Positions 8,463 to 15,844 of a DNA stretch of 64,000 nt are shown piece by piece; the stretch's first letter is position 1, and each line of letters opens with the position of its first letter. The notes under the pieces are model-generated. The model was not told where the DNA came from. It searched no databases and saw only the letters and a program-made list of their open reading frames with translations. The DNA is from Sphingomonas oleivorans. GTDB taxonomy: Bacteria; Pseudomonadota; Alphaproteobacteria; Sphingomonadales; Sphingomonadaceae. A program made the translations under genes and the position numbers. The stretch is from positions 167,494-231,493 of the forward strand of contig NZ_NWBU01000018.1 in assembly GCF_003050615.1 (NCBI RefSeq), given 5' to 3'.

Positions 8463-9036
8463 TCATACTGCGCTCGATCAGCCCTTCGAGCAGGAGTTGA
8501 CCTTCGGGCCAGCTTCCGAGCCCCGAGTCCGCATTGATATGGCCCCGCCTGCCGACATCGATCAATTGGCAATGCCATTGCGCCGCCATGTCCCGTTGCC
8601 GCGCGAACGTCGCATAAGGATCGTCATGGCTGGCGACGAGAATTGCAGGAAAGGGGAGGGGGCCTGCCGGCGCGGACGCGAAGCGCCGTAGCAGCGGATG
8701 GGCGTCCGGCGCTTCCACGTCCGCAGGCGCCACCAGCATCACGCCCTTCACCTTGCCGCATATGCCTGGTTCCGCCAGCGCGGCCCACCAGACGGTTGCC
8801 AGACAGCCAAGGCTGTGCGCGACGAGGATCGCAGGACCGGGTGCCGCCATGACGGCCCGCTCCAGGCGGCCGATCCAGAGATCGCGGATCGGATCGGACC
8901 AGCGGCCGAGTTCCACCCGCACACAGTCGCGACGCTCCTCTTCCCACCGGGTCTGCCAGTGGCTCGGTCCCGAACCGTTGAGGCCGGGAACGATCAAGCA
9001 ATTGACCTCAGCACCTATAGCCTGCGCCATCAGCAC
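8452..9036 (-). CDS. RBBP9/YdeN-type serine hydrolase
   Basis: A 194-residue alpha/beta hydrolase of the small RBBP9/YdeN family. It shows the start strand CLIVPGLNGSGPSHWQTRWE, a nucleophile elbow AHSLGC (Ser), the acid Asp in ASHDDPYATF and the late His in GRRGHINADSGLG, which together make the catalytic triad. The length is normal for the family. The gene is convergent with the decayed region at 8.2-8.46 kb and overlaps its last bases. A second ATG two codons in (MAQAIG) could also serve as the start. Substrates of the family are poorly known, so esterase or peptidase-like activity is an inference. Confidence 0.85.
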   Translation of the reverse strand: MLMAQAIGAEVNCLIVPGLNGSGPSHWQTRWEEERRDCVRVELGRWSDPIRDLWIGRLERAVMAAPGPAILVAHSLGCLATVWWAALAEPGICGKVKGVMLVAPADVEAPDAHPLLRRFASAPAGPLPFPAILVASHDDPYATFARQRDMAAQWHCQLIDVGRRGHINADSGLGSWPEGQLLLEGLIERSMIRI

Positions 9037-9259
9037 CTCCCGCTGCCGCCATTCTCATATCACACTCGTTAGATATGATATAAGAGTCCCCATCCTTCAA
9101 GATCATGTTCTACAGGGGGGGAAGGAGAGCATGAGGGCCCTCCGCGTCGGGACCGGGCTGCCCGAATGGTCAGGCGCTCCGAATGCTCAATCGGATGCCG
9201 GCGCGGCCGCATGGTACGAGCGAGAGGTCATGGGCGAGGGCCGCGCCGATCGGGCCGCG

Positions 9260-9955
9260 TCAGCGCTCCGCCAGCGCGGCCGCCACCAGCGCGCCGACCG
9301 CGCCCAGGTCGGGCAACACCGCGGTGGCGAGCATCTCCGTCTCGTGGCTGGCGGGGACGAGATCGGGGACGAGCAGCGCCATCATGCCCGCCGCAACGGC
9401 CGCGCGCAGGCCATTGGGCGAATCCTCTACCGCGACGCAATCCGCCGCCGCAACGCCCAGCCTCCGCGCGGCAAGCGCATAGGGCTCGGCATCAGGCTTG
9501 GGGCGCAGCACGTCGCTGCGCGTCACGACCGTGGCAAAATGGTCGGCGATGCCGCTGGCCGCGAGCCGCTGCTCGGCAAAGGGGCTCGCGGTCGATGTCG
9601 CGACCGCCTGCGGCAGGCCATGGCCGGCAAAACGGGCCAGCAGTTCGCGCGCGCCAGGCCGGAAGGGCACGCCCTCGCGCCACATGGCCTCGAAGCGCGC
9701 ATCGGCATCGCGATAGAAATCCTCGATCGGGAAATCCGGGCCGAGATGGTCGAGCAGCATTTCGATGTTGCGATCGCGGTGGACGCCGACCAGCGCGGCG
9801 AACATCGCATCGGGCAGCTCGAAATCCATCGCCTGCGCGGTCGCCTGCATCGCCGTGCGGTGCACCGCCTCGGTATCGAGCAGCGTACCGTCCATGTCGA
9901 ACACCACGGCGAGCGGGCGGCGCGGCAAGCGGAGAGGACGAAGGGTTACGTCCAA
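9260..9955 (-). CDS. HAD-superfamily phosphatase (beta-phosphoglucomutase-like)
   Basis: A 231-residue subfamily IA HAD hydrolase. Motif I is VVFDMDGTLLDTE (nucleophile Asp and acid Asp), motif II is VATSTAS, motif III is the Lys in LRPKPDAEPYALAARRLG, and motif IV is VAVEDSPNGLRAAVAAGM. A helical cap of about 70 residues follows motif I. The family hydrolyses or isomerises small sugar phosphates and similar metabolites. It lies just beyond the left edge of the sucrose/fructan locus, but its codon use looks like the GC-rich neighbours rather than that locus. It is probably a single gene; the exact substrate is unknown. Confidence 0.88.
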   Translation of the reverse strand: MDVTLRPLRLPRRPLAVVFDMDGTLLDTEAVHRTAMQATAQAMDFELPDAMFAALVGVHRDRNIEMLLDHLGPDFPIEDFYRDADARFEAMWREGVPFRPGARELLARFAGHGLPQAVATSTASPFAEQRLAASGIADHFATVVTRSDVLRPKPDAEPYALAARRLGVAAADCVAVEDSPNGLRAAVAAGMMALLVPDLVPASHETEMLATAVLPDLGAVGALVAAALAER

Positions 9956-10103
9956 TTCAGGCTCCCATAAGAATGACGGACAAGTGTGCTGCCGCGTACA
10001 TCCACCTATGGGCCAAATTTAGGCAGGTCAGTTTGACCAGCCCGTGCAACCCCGCCTCCCGACTTTTCCTCCGCATGGCTGCCGCTATGCTGCTTGAGCA
10101 CCG

Positions 10104-10140
10104 TTAGAGCGTCACGGATGAGATCCGTGATGGCCTCTAA
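10104..10140. repeat. Extended intergenic hairpin
   Basis: TCACGGAT (10112-10119), a GAG loop, and ATCCGTGA (10123-10130) form a perfect stem. Outside it TTAGAG (10104-10109) pairs with CTCTAA (10135-10140). The element overlaps the stop codon of the permease gene and lies between it and the HAD gene. There is no T-run, so it may be a dispersed palindromic element or a stabilising 3' hairpin rather than a simple terminator. Confidence 0.5.
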
Positions 10141-11414
10141 GCAGGATTATGCAGGCTGCCGCCATGATCCATGTCGGCCTTTCTTGCGCCAGAAGCCGCA
10201 ATATTCTTTCGATCGTCTGACAATATGAAATATGAAATTACGACGAAGACGGCAACAACGGATCCCAATATCTTGTATGATGTGGAAAAGCCGTAATCAT
10301 CATACATCCTCCCGGCAATGAGCGAGAGCGTGCTTGCCGTCACCTGCGACATGAACTGGAACCCAACAAGATATAGGGTAGCGGAAAGGCGGGCGTCGAA
10401 TGTAGCTGAAATATATTTGAACATGGATATCAGCATTATCGGCAGCTCGATGGAATGTAGCAGCTTCATCGCCGATATTTCTATCGGTCCATCCGAGAAT
10501 CCGGAGCCGATCATCCTGAAGGACATGATCACGCCGCTGAGCACCAGGCCCTGCTTGGCGCCGATCCTGTTGACGAGCAATGGCGCCAGGAACATCCCGC
10601 CGGCTTCAAGAAATACCTGTAGCGAGTGCAGATAGCCGAACATCCTGTTGCCCACGTCCCGGGACGTGAACAGGGACGAATAATAAATCGAAAACTGCTG
10701 ATCATAGACGGAGTAGATGCACGACACGCCCATGACGAACGTCGCGAGCGCCCAGAAACGGCCGGACGCAAATAGCCGAGCCACATCGATCAGATGTAAT
10801 TTATGGGCCTTCGTCTTGAAGGCCTCCTGCTGATGTGGCGGATCGGCTGGATGCACCAGGCTGACAAGCAGCAGAAAGACGATGCCGCAGCCGGATGCCA
10901 GCCAGAAATTGATATTGGGACTGATATTGAACAAATGGCCTGCAAAGAAGGAGGATGCCGCCCCGCCCAGCGAGCCCCACATACGTGCCTTGCCAAATTC
11001 GAAGCCGGCAATCCGGCTGACACGCTCCACATAGGTTTCAAGCGCACCGACACCGGCGCCGAAGACGATTCCGAAAAACACGCCGCCAATTGTCGCGGCC
11101 AGAATCAGATTCTCAGCGAGAAGCGGACCATAAATGAATATGAAGAACGGGCCGACCAGCAGCAGCATTGACGCCACCAGAAGCAGGAGCCCTTTTCTTA
11201 GGCCAAGCTTGTCCTGAGTATAGCCGTAGAGCGGCATGATGAACATGGCCGTTATTGCATTGATACTGAATATTATACCCGTCGACTCGCCCTTGAGCCC
11301 GATCGCCTGGTTGAGCCATATCGGGAAGAGCGCGAAGGAAAATGACCAACTCAGGAAAAAAGTGAAAAAGGCGGCGCATAGCAGCCGGTAAATTCTCCGC
11401 GTCTCATGCCCCAT
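10137..11414 (-). CDS. cscB: CscB-like sucrose:proton symporter (LacY family MFS)
   Basis: A 425-residue, 12-helix transporter of the oligosaccharide:H+ symporter family. Compared from memory with E. coli CscB, it keeps the order and wording of many motifs: the FFLSWSFSFALFPIWL first helix, YGYTQDKLGLRKGLLL (cytoplasmic loop motif), the GVGALETYVERVSR loop, FEFGKARMWGSLGGAASSF, SISP-like FNISPNINFWLASG, and MKLLHSIELPIMLISMFKYI. GGAGAG before the ATG supports the start. It faces away from the LacI gene that follows it in the window and has a probable LacI operator in its promoter. With the two GH32 genes downstream, it would import sucrose or short fructo-oligosaccharides intact for hydrolysis inside the cell. 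Confidence 0.88.
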   Translation of the reverse strand: MGHETRRIYRLLCAAFFTFFLSWSFSFALFPIWLNQAIGLKGESTGIIFSINAITAMFIMPLYGYTQDKLGLRKGLLLLVASMLLLVGPFFIFIYGPLLAENLILAATIGGVFFGIVFGAGVGALETYVERVSRIAGFEFGKARMWGSLGGAASSFFAGHLFNISPNINFWLASGCGIVFLLLVSLVHPADPPHQQEAFKTKAHKLHLIDVARLFASGRFWALATFVMGVSCIYSVYDQQFSIYYSSLFTSRDVGNRMFGYLHSLQVFLEAGGMFLAPLLVNRIGAKQGLVLSGVIMSFRMIGSGFSDGPIEISAMKLLHSIELPIMLISMFKYISATFDARLSATLYLVGFQFMSQVTASTLSLIAGRMYDDYGFSTSYKILGSVVAVFVVISYFILSDDRKNIAASGARKADMDHGGSLHNPA

Positions 11415-11474
11415 TTGGCATCTCTCCTATGATCCGGCATTTTTTCGAGGACGTTCCCATGCGCGAGCGCCTGA

Positions 11475-11530
11475 AATGTCCATCGTTAGCCATTTTGGGA
11501 GAAATTAGCTGGCTTGGGCAAAATTTACAA
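11475..11530 (-). promoter_or_regulatory. Putative permease promoter with LacI-type operator
   Basis: On the minus strand a weak promoter can be drawn: -35 TTGTAA (11530-11525), a 17-base spacer and -10 TAATTT (11507-11502). Immediately downstream, at 11498-11475, lies a block that on the plus strand reads ATGTCCATCGTTAG followed by CCATTTTGG. It matches the operator-like site in front of the TonB receptor gene almost base for base. The position just after the -10 box is what a repressor site needs. The gap 11415-11746 otherwise shows no gene. Confidence 0.6.
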
Positions 11531-11746
11531 GTCGTCGCCTTGGTCTTCTGACCCTCATCCTGCCTGAGCTGGAGACGATTTTCCTTTTGTTGCCGCAAGT
11601 GTCGGCCGGCTTGCCTCAATTTCGCTTAAGCTATTCTATTAAAGCAATAAATTGGAAAGCGCAGACCGATATTGCCCGTTTCCTATCGTCCGTTGTCCTG
11701 GCTGTCGCTTACCCGCCAAACCCTCGCCCAGCCACGCCGGTAGCCT

Positions 11747-12817
11747 TCACTGGATGATCGCCATATCCTCTTCTTGCGCCGATCCCCTCCCGTCAGGCTG
11801 TTGAAGGGCCTTGTCGGACTCCCTGGGAACGACATCGCATCGACATTTTTCGACGCCGCTTACTCTTGCGCCATTTGCCATCATGTCGAAGGCCAGCTCG
11901 GCCGCGCGTACGCCCATCTGATAATAAGGCAGCGACGCGGTAGTCAGCGGCGGGACTGTATTTTCCGATATCAGCGTGTAATCATCATATCCAACGACCG
12001 AAATATCATCCGGTATGGAAATATTCATTGCGTGCAAATGCATGATGACCCGCAATGCCATCTTGTCATTGCCGCACATGATCGCAGTGGGCCTTTTTCT
12101 GCCTGCCAGCAGCCGTTCCAATAATGCGTGCAGCCAGGTGGAGGTTTCGGCGGGTTCCTTGCGCTCCGCATGGATGATCCATTCCGCGTTCAACGGAATG
12201 GCGGATTCCTGCATCGCCCGGACAAACCCCTGCTGGCGAAGCCTGGTGGCGATCATATCCTCGGGCAATGTTATATTGGCAATATCCCGATGCCCGAGCG
12301 TGATCAGCCTTTTGGTCAGATCATAGGCACCTTGCTCATCATCGGGCACGACGGATGAAAATCGTCCCGCTTCGTCAAAGCAGTTTACGAGCACCAATGG
12401 GCAATGTTCGAACTTTTGCGTTATTTCGATCTGCTTGTGATAGAATGTCGCCTTGATGATGGCCTCGACCTTCTGCTGCCTGAACCGCCTTATCAATTGC
12501 GCGAAGATATGCGGGCTCTCGCGCGTTTCGCCGATCAGCAGCAGCTTGCCATGGATTTCGCAAACCGATTGAACGCCCTTGACGATATCGAAGGAAAAGG
12601 GCGTGGTCGTCAGATTGTCGGCAATCAGGCATAATATGCCCGAGGGCTGGCCGCGAAGCGAGCGCGCGGCGGCGGAAGGGAAAAATTCGAGCTCTTCTGC
12701 CGCTTTCTCGATGCGTTCGACCGTTTTCCGGCTGATGCCCTGATATCCGGACAAATATCTGGATACGGTCTTGACCGATACATCCGCTCTTTTGGCAACG
12801 TCATGAATATTTGCCAC
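11747..12817 (-). CDS. LacI-family transcriptional repressor
   Basis: A 356-residue LacI regulator. Residues 1-50 hold the HTH (MANIHDVAKRADVSVKTVSR) and the hinge helix (SAAARSLRGQPSGILCLI). The rest is a sugar-binding core, including LGHRDIANITLPEDMIATRLRQQGF, AIMCGNDKMALRVI and PDDISVVGYDDY. The start is GTG 12817, preceded by AGGGATGA. The extra C-terminal 25 residues are charged and unusual. It sits between the permease and receptor genes, and both of their promoters carry the same 24-base site with a CG-centred palindrome, as LacI family members need. Sucrose, fructose or a fructan fragment is the likely inducer, by context. Confidence 0.88.
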   Translation of the reverse strand: MANIHDVAKRADVSVKTVSRYLSGYQGISRKTVERIEKAAEELEFFPSAAARSLRGQPSGILCLIADNLTTTPFSFDIVKGVQSVCEIHGKLLLIGETRESPHIFAQLIRRFRQQKVEAIIKATFYHKQIEITQKFEHCPLVLVNCFDEAGRFSSVVPDDEQGAYDLTKRLITLGHRDIANITLPEDMIATRLRQQGFVRAMQESAIPLNAEWIIHAERKEPAETSTWLHALLERLLAGRKRPTAIMCGNDKMALRVIMHLHAMNISIPDDISVVGYDDYTLISENTVPPLTTASLPYYQMGVRAAELAFDMMANGARVSGVEKCRCDVVPRESDKALQQPDGRGSAQEEDMAIIQ

Positions 12818-13092
12818 GGCTCATCCCTATATATTCTTGACCATGCCAAGCAGGCGCGGCGGCCTTTCATGTAGCAGATAGGCATCGTCAGGCGAAAGGC
12901 CAGGCCAGCGGAGCATCCGAGCGGTCCGCCGGCGCACGATCCGGCTCTTCGGGCATCATTCGACTTCGGCCCTGGGCCGCTACGCAGGATCCTGCCAATA
13001 ATCAGGCGCATATGACATGCGCGCCGCGTCATCGGCACGATTCGCAACAAAATCGAAGAAACATCAGGCGATCAGAGACATAAAGTTTCCCG

Positions 13093-13148
13093 TTGCATTG
13101 GGAAGGCGCAATGCTATAATCCGCAATGTCCAACGTTAGACATTTTGG
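13093..13148 (+). promoter_or_regulatory. Receptor-gene promoter with LacI-type operator
   Basis: A consensus -10 box TATAAT lies at 13115-13120, with TTGCAT at 13093-13098 as a weak -35 box (16-base spacer). Right after it, 13126-13143 is an imperfect CG-centred palindrome ATGTCCAACGTTAGACAT, followed by TTTGG, which repeats the block upstream of the permease gene. An operator covering the transcription start is the standard way for a LacI repressor to block a promoter. The rest of the LacI/receptor gap (12818-13204) shows no gene. Confidence 0.65.
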
Positions 13149-13204
13149 ACATCTATGTATGAACGATTTCAAACAACAAAATGCCTATGGGAGAGGCGTT
13201 CATC

Positions 13205-15709
13205 ATGCCGAAGGGAATGGAAAGGCCGGGCGCGGTCCTGGCAATTTTGACGGCCCTATCATGCGCCAACCAGGCGCATGCTCAGGATAAGAAATCGACC
13301 GAGCCGGGTCTCGACAAGCCGGCCCTGGAAGAGATCATCGTTACGGCCACAGTCGGCGCCAGCAAGATATCGCAATTCGAAACATCCTATGCCGTATCCA
13401 GCTTTGGCGAGAAGGATCTGGCGCGCGTCGCACCGCTCAGCACGGTAGACCTGTTTTCGGAAATTCCGGGCTTCTGGGCTGAAAGTTCCGGTGGCGAAGG
13501 CGCCAATAATCTCTTTGTTCGTGGCTTGCCTCTGGCAGGAGCCTTTAAATATTCGCCGCTTCTGGAAGACGGGCTGCCCGTGTTCGAAGAGCCCGAGATC
13601 GGCTTCATGAACGCGGACATATTGTTGAAGCTCGACAGCATGACGGAGCGTGTGGAGTTCGTCAGGGGTGGCCCTTCATTCATCGTTCACTCCAATGCCG
13701 TGGGTGGCGCGGTCAACGCCATCACCCGCAAGGGAACGAAAAAGTTCCAGGGTCAGGCGAAGTTCACTTATGGAGATTATGATCATTATCGGGGCGAAGG
13801 CTATATTTCGGGCCCTATCAGCGACACTCTATCCTATTCGATCGGCGGCTTTTATCGCATCGACGATGGTATTCGCGATCCCGGATTCACGGCCAACAAG
13901 GGTGGCCAGATCCGTGGTACGTTATCCTTCAGGAACGACCGTACGGAAGTCCATCTTACAGCCAAATATACCAATGACCGGAATATTTTCTATCTTCCAA
14001 TCCCGGTGGTAAATCCGAAGGACCCGAAAGGCATTCCGGGGATCGACGCGAACTATGGCACGCTCACGTCCGCCGACTTCAAGGTCGTGAACATAAAGAC
14101 GCCAGATGGCATTGTCACGAAAGACCTGGAAGACGGTATACACCCCGAATTCAAGACCTTTACCGCATTGCTCACGCATGAATTCGGCGGTGGCTGGATC
14201 ATGCAGAACAAGCTCCGCTATGTTGACGGGAAGAACGGTTTCAACGGCATATTCCCGCGGACCGATCCGTTTGCGGCACGGAATTTCCTCGATATCTTCC
14301 TGCCCAAGATGCAGGCCGCCTTCCCGAGCGTCCAGAAGCTGGAATATCGCTATACCAATCATCCCGATATAGGATTCGATATCGCCAATCAGAATAATAA
14401 CGGCTTGGTGAATGGAGCCGGCTGGTGGTTCGCCAATATCGAGGTCGACGACAATATCATCGAAGAATTCTCGCTGACCAAGCAGATCGGCAATCACGAT
14501 ATCACCGCCGGCCTATATTATAGCCATTATGGCCTGAAGTCCTTCATAAGCTTCAATGACATTCTGACGGACGTCCGGGATCGGCCCAGGCTTCTTGATG
14601 TCGTTGGCCTGGATGCAGCGGGCAATGTGGTCGGAAGGCTGACGGATAATGGCTTCCTGCGTTATGGCGGCTTCACCGTTTCCACCAGCGACAAGGTTGA
14701 GACCAAGGCCTTCTTCATCAATGATAATTGGCAGATCAATGATCGCCTGCGCGTCGACTTCGGACTCAGGATGCAGGGCGTCGATATCGACAGCAACACC
14801 GCCGATCTTGATTTTGCCGGCGTCAATCTGGGCGATCCGACGACGCTTGCGGACGACAGCTCCGTCTGGCCGACCGGGACAATTTCTAACAATAAGGGCG
14901 AATTCAGCGATACCGGCTGGACGCTGGGCGCCAATTATGAACTCAGCGGCAATCTCGCGGTCTACGCCCGCTATACCGATTCCTTCCGCCTGCCCCGATC
15001 CGAGACATTGTGGTTCGGCGGCAAGGCAAATATAAATTATGTCAAGCAATATGAGGCAGGCTTGAAGGTCCGCACGGACAATCTCACCATCTTCGCTGCG
15101 GCATTTTACAACAAGTTCAAGGGCCTTCCTCTATCTACGCAGGAAATCGACCCGATTACCCGCGATGTGAAGATCATCAACTTCGTCGCCGGATCGGAGA
15201 CGCTGGGTCTGGAGGTGGAGACGGATTGGCGTCCGTTTGGCAGGAACTTCGGCGTTCATGTCGCCGGTACGCTGCAAGATCCGAAGTTCCTGGGAACGAC
15301 CTTCAATACCGTTATAAATCCCGATACCGGCGAGACTGTCACCACCGACTATTCCGGTAACCAGATCAACCGCATTCCCAAAGTCATGCTGAATGTGAAT
15401 CCCTATCTGGATTTTCGTTTCGGCTCGATAGGCGGTCAGCTCTACGGCTCGTTCAAGCATGTCGGAAAACGGTTTGCCGATTTCGCCTCCACGGTCGAGA
15501 TCCACTCTTATGAGACATTCGAGCTTGGTGCGTTCCTGGACGTGACCGAGAAGCTCAGATTGCAGGTCCATATCTCCAATCTGACCAATTCGACGGGCCT
15601 GACCGAGGCGAACCATAATACGGGAAGCGTCGTGAACGGCCAGCAGATTATCTTTGGCCGGCCCGAAATGGGCAGAGCCGTCAGATTGTCCGCTACTTAT
15701 TCCTTCTGA
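13205..15709 (+). CDS. TonB-dependent outer-membrane receptor (sucrose/fructan locus)
   Basis: An 834-residue receptor. A signal peptide (GAVLAILTALSCANQAHA-Q) is followed by a TonB box-like EEIIVTA, a plug domain (VDLFSEIPGFWAESSGGEGA, NNLFVRGLP, VEFVRGGPSFI, AVNAITRKG) and a 22-strand-type barrel ending in RLSATYSF. ATG 13205 is chosen because GAGAGG lies eight bases upstream; ATGs at 13181 and 13187 are in frame but lack a site. The promoter carries the LacI-type operator. In the locus it would bring sucrose or fructo-oligosaccharides across the outer membrane before the CscB-like permease. Specificity is inferred from neighbours, not from the receptor sequence. Confidence 0.9.
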   Translation: MPKGMERPGAVLAILTALSCANQAHAQDKKSTEPGLDKPALEEIIVTATVGASKISQFETSYAVSSFGEKDLARVAPLSTVDLFSEIPGFWAESSGGEGANNLFVRGLPLAGAFKYSPLLEDGLPVFEEPEIGFMNADILLKLDSMTERVEFVRGGPSFIVHSNAVGGAVNAITRKGTKKFQGQAKFTYGDYDHYRGEGYISGPISDTLSYSIGGFYRIDDGIRDPGFTANKGGQIRGTLSFRNDRTEVHLTAKYTNDRNIFYLPIPVVNPKDPKGIPGIDANYGTLTSADFKVVNIKTPDGIVTKDLEDGIHPEFKTFTALLTHEFGGGWIMQNKLRYVDGKNGFNGIFPRTDPFAARNFLDIFLPKMQAAFPSVQKLEYRYTNHPDIGFDIANQNNNGLVNGAGWWFANIEVDDNIIEEFSLTKQIGNHDITAGLYYSHYGLKSFISFNDILTDVRDRPRLLDVVGLDAAGNVVGRLTDNGFLRYGGFTVSTSDKVETKAFFINDNWQINDRLRVDFGLRMQGVDIDSNTADLDFAGVNLGDPTTLADDSSVWPTGTISNNKGEFSDTGWTLGANYELSGNLAVYARYTDSFRLPRSETLWFGGKANINYVKQYEAGLKVRTDNLTIFAAAFYNKFKGLPLSTQEIDPITRDVKIINFVAGSETLGLEVETDWRPFGRNFGVHVAGTLQDPKFLGTTFNTVINPDTGETVTTDYSGNQINRIPKVMLNVNPYLDFRFGSIGGQLYGSFKHVGKRFADFASTVEIHSYETFELGAFLDVTEKLRLQVHISNLTNSTGLTEANHNTGSVVNGQQIIFGRPEMGRAVRLSATYSF

Positions 15710-15724
15710 TCGATGCCCTTGCCA

Positions 15725-15765
15725 GGGGCAGAGCCGGCTATTTAATTGCAACCTTGCTCTGCCCC
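15725..15765 (+). repeat. Hairpin between receptor gene and first GH32 gene
   Basis: GGGGCAGAGC (15725-15734) pairs perfectly over 10 bases with GCTCTGCCCC (15756-15765), with a 21-base AT-rich loop. It follows the receptor stop codon by 15 bases. No T-run follows, so it may be a partial terminator or an mRNA-stabilising structure that lowers expression of the enzymes relative to the receptor. Confidence 0.5.
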
Positions 15766-15844
15766 ATCAACGACTAAGGCGTAACGCTAATCATAAGTCG
15801 TGCGTCACGACGAGCATTATATCTTTCCCCGGAGCCATTTCGTG

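Noticed and set aside
9060..9085. ATATCA...TGATAT near 9060 as an operator for the RBBP9-like gene
   Set aside because: The arms are short, the spacing is irregular and no regulator gene is adjacent.
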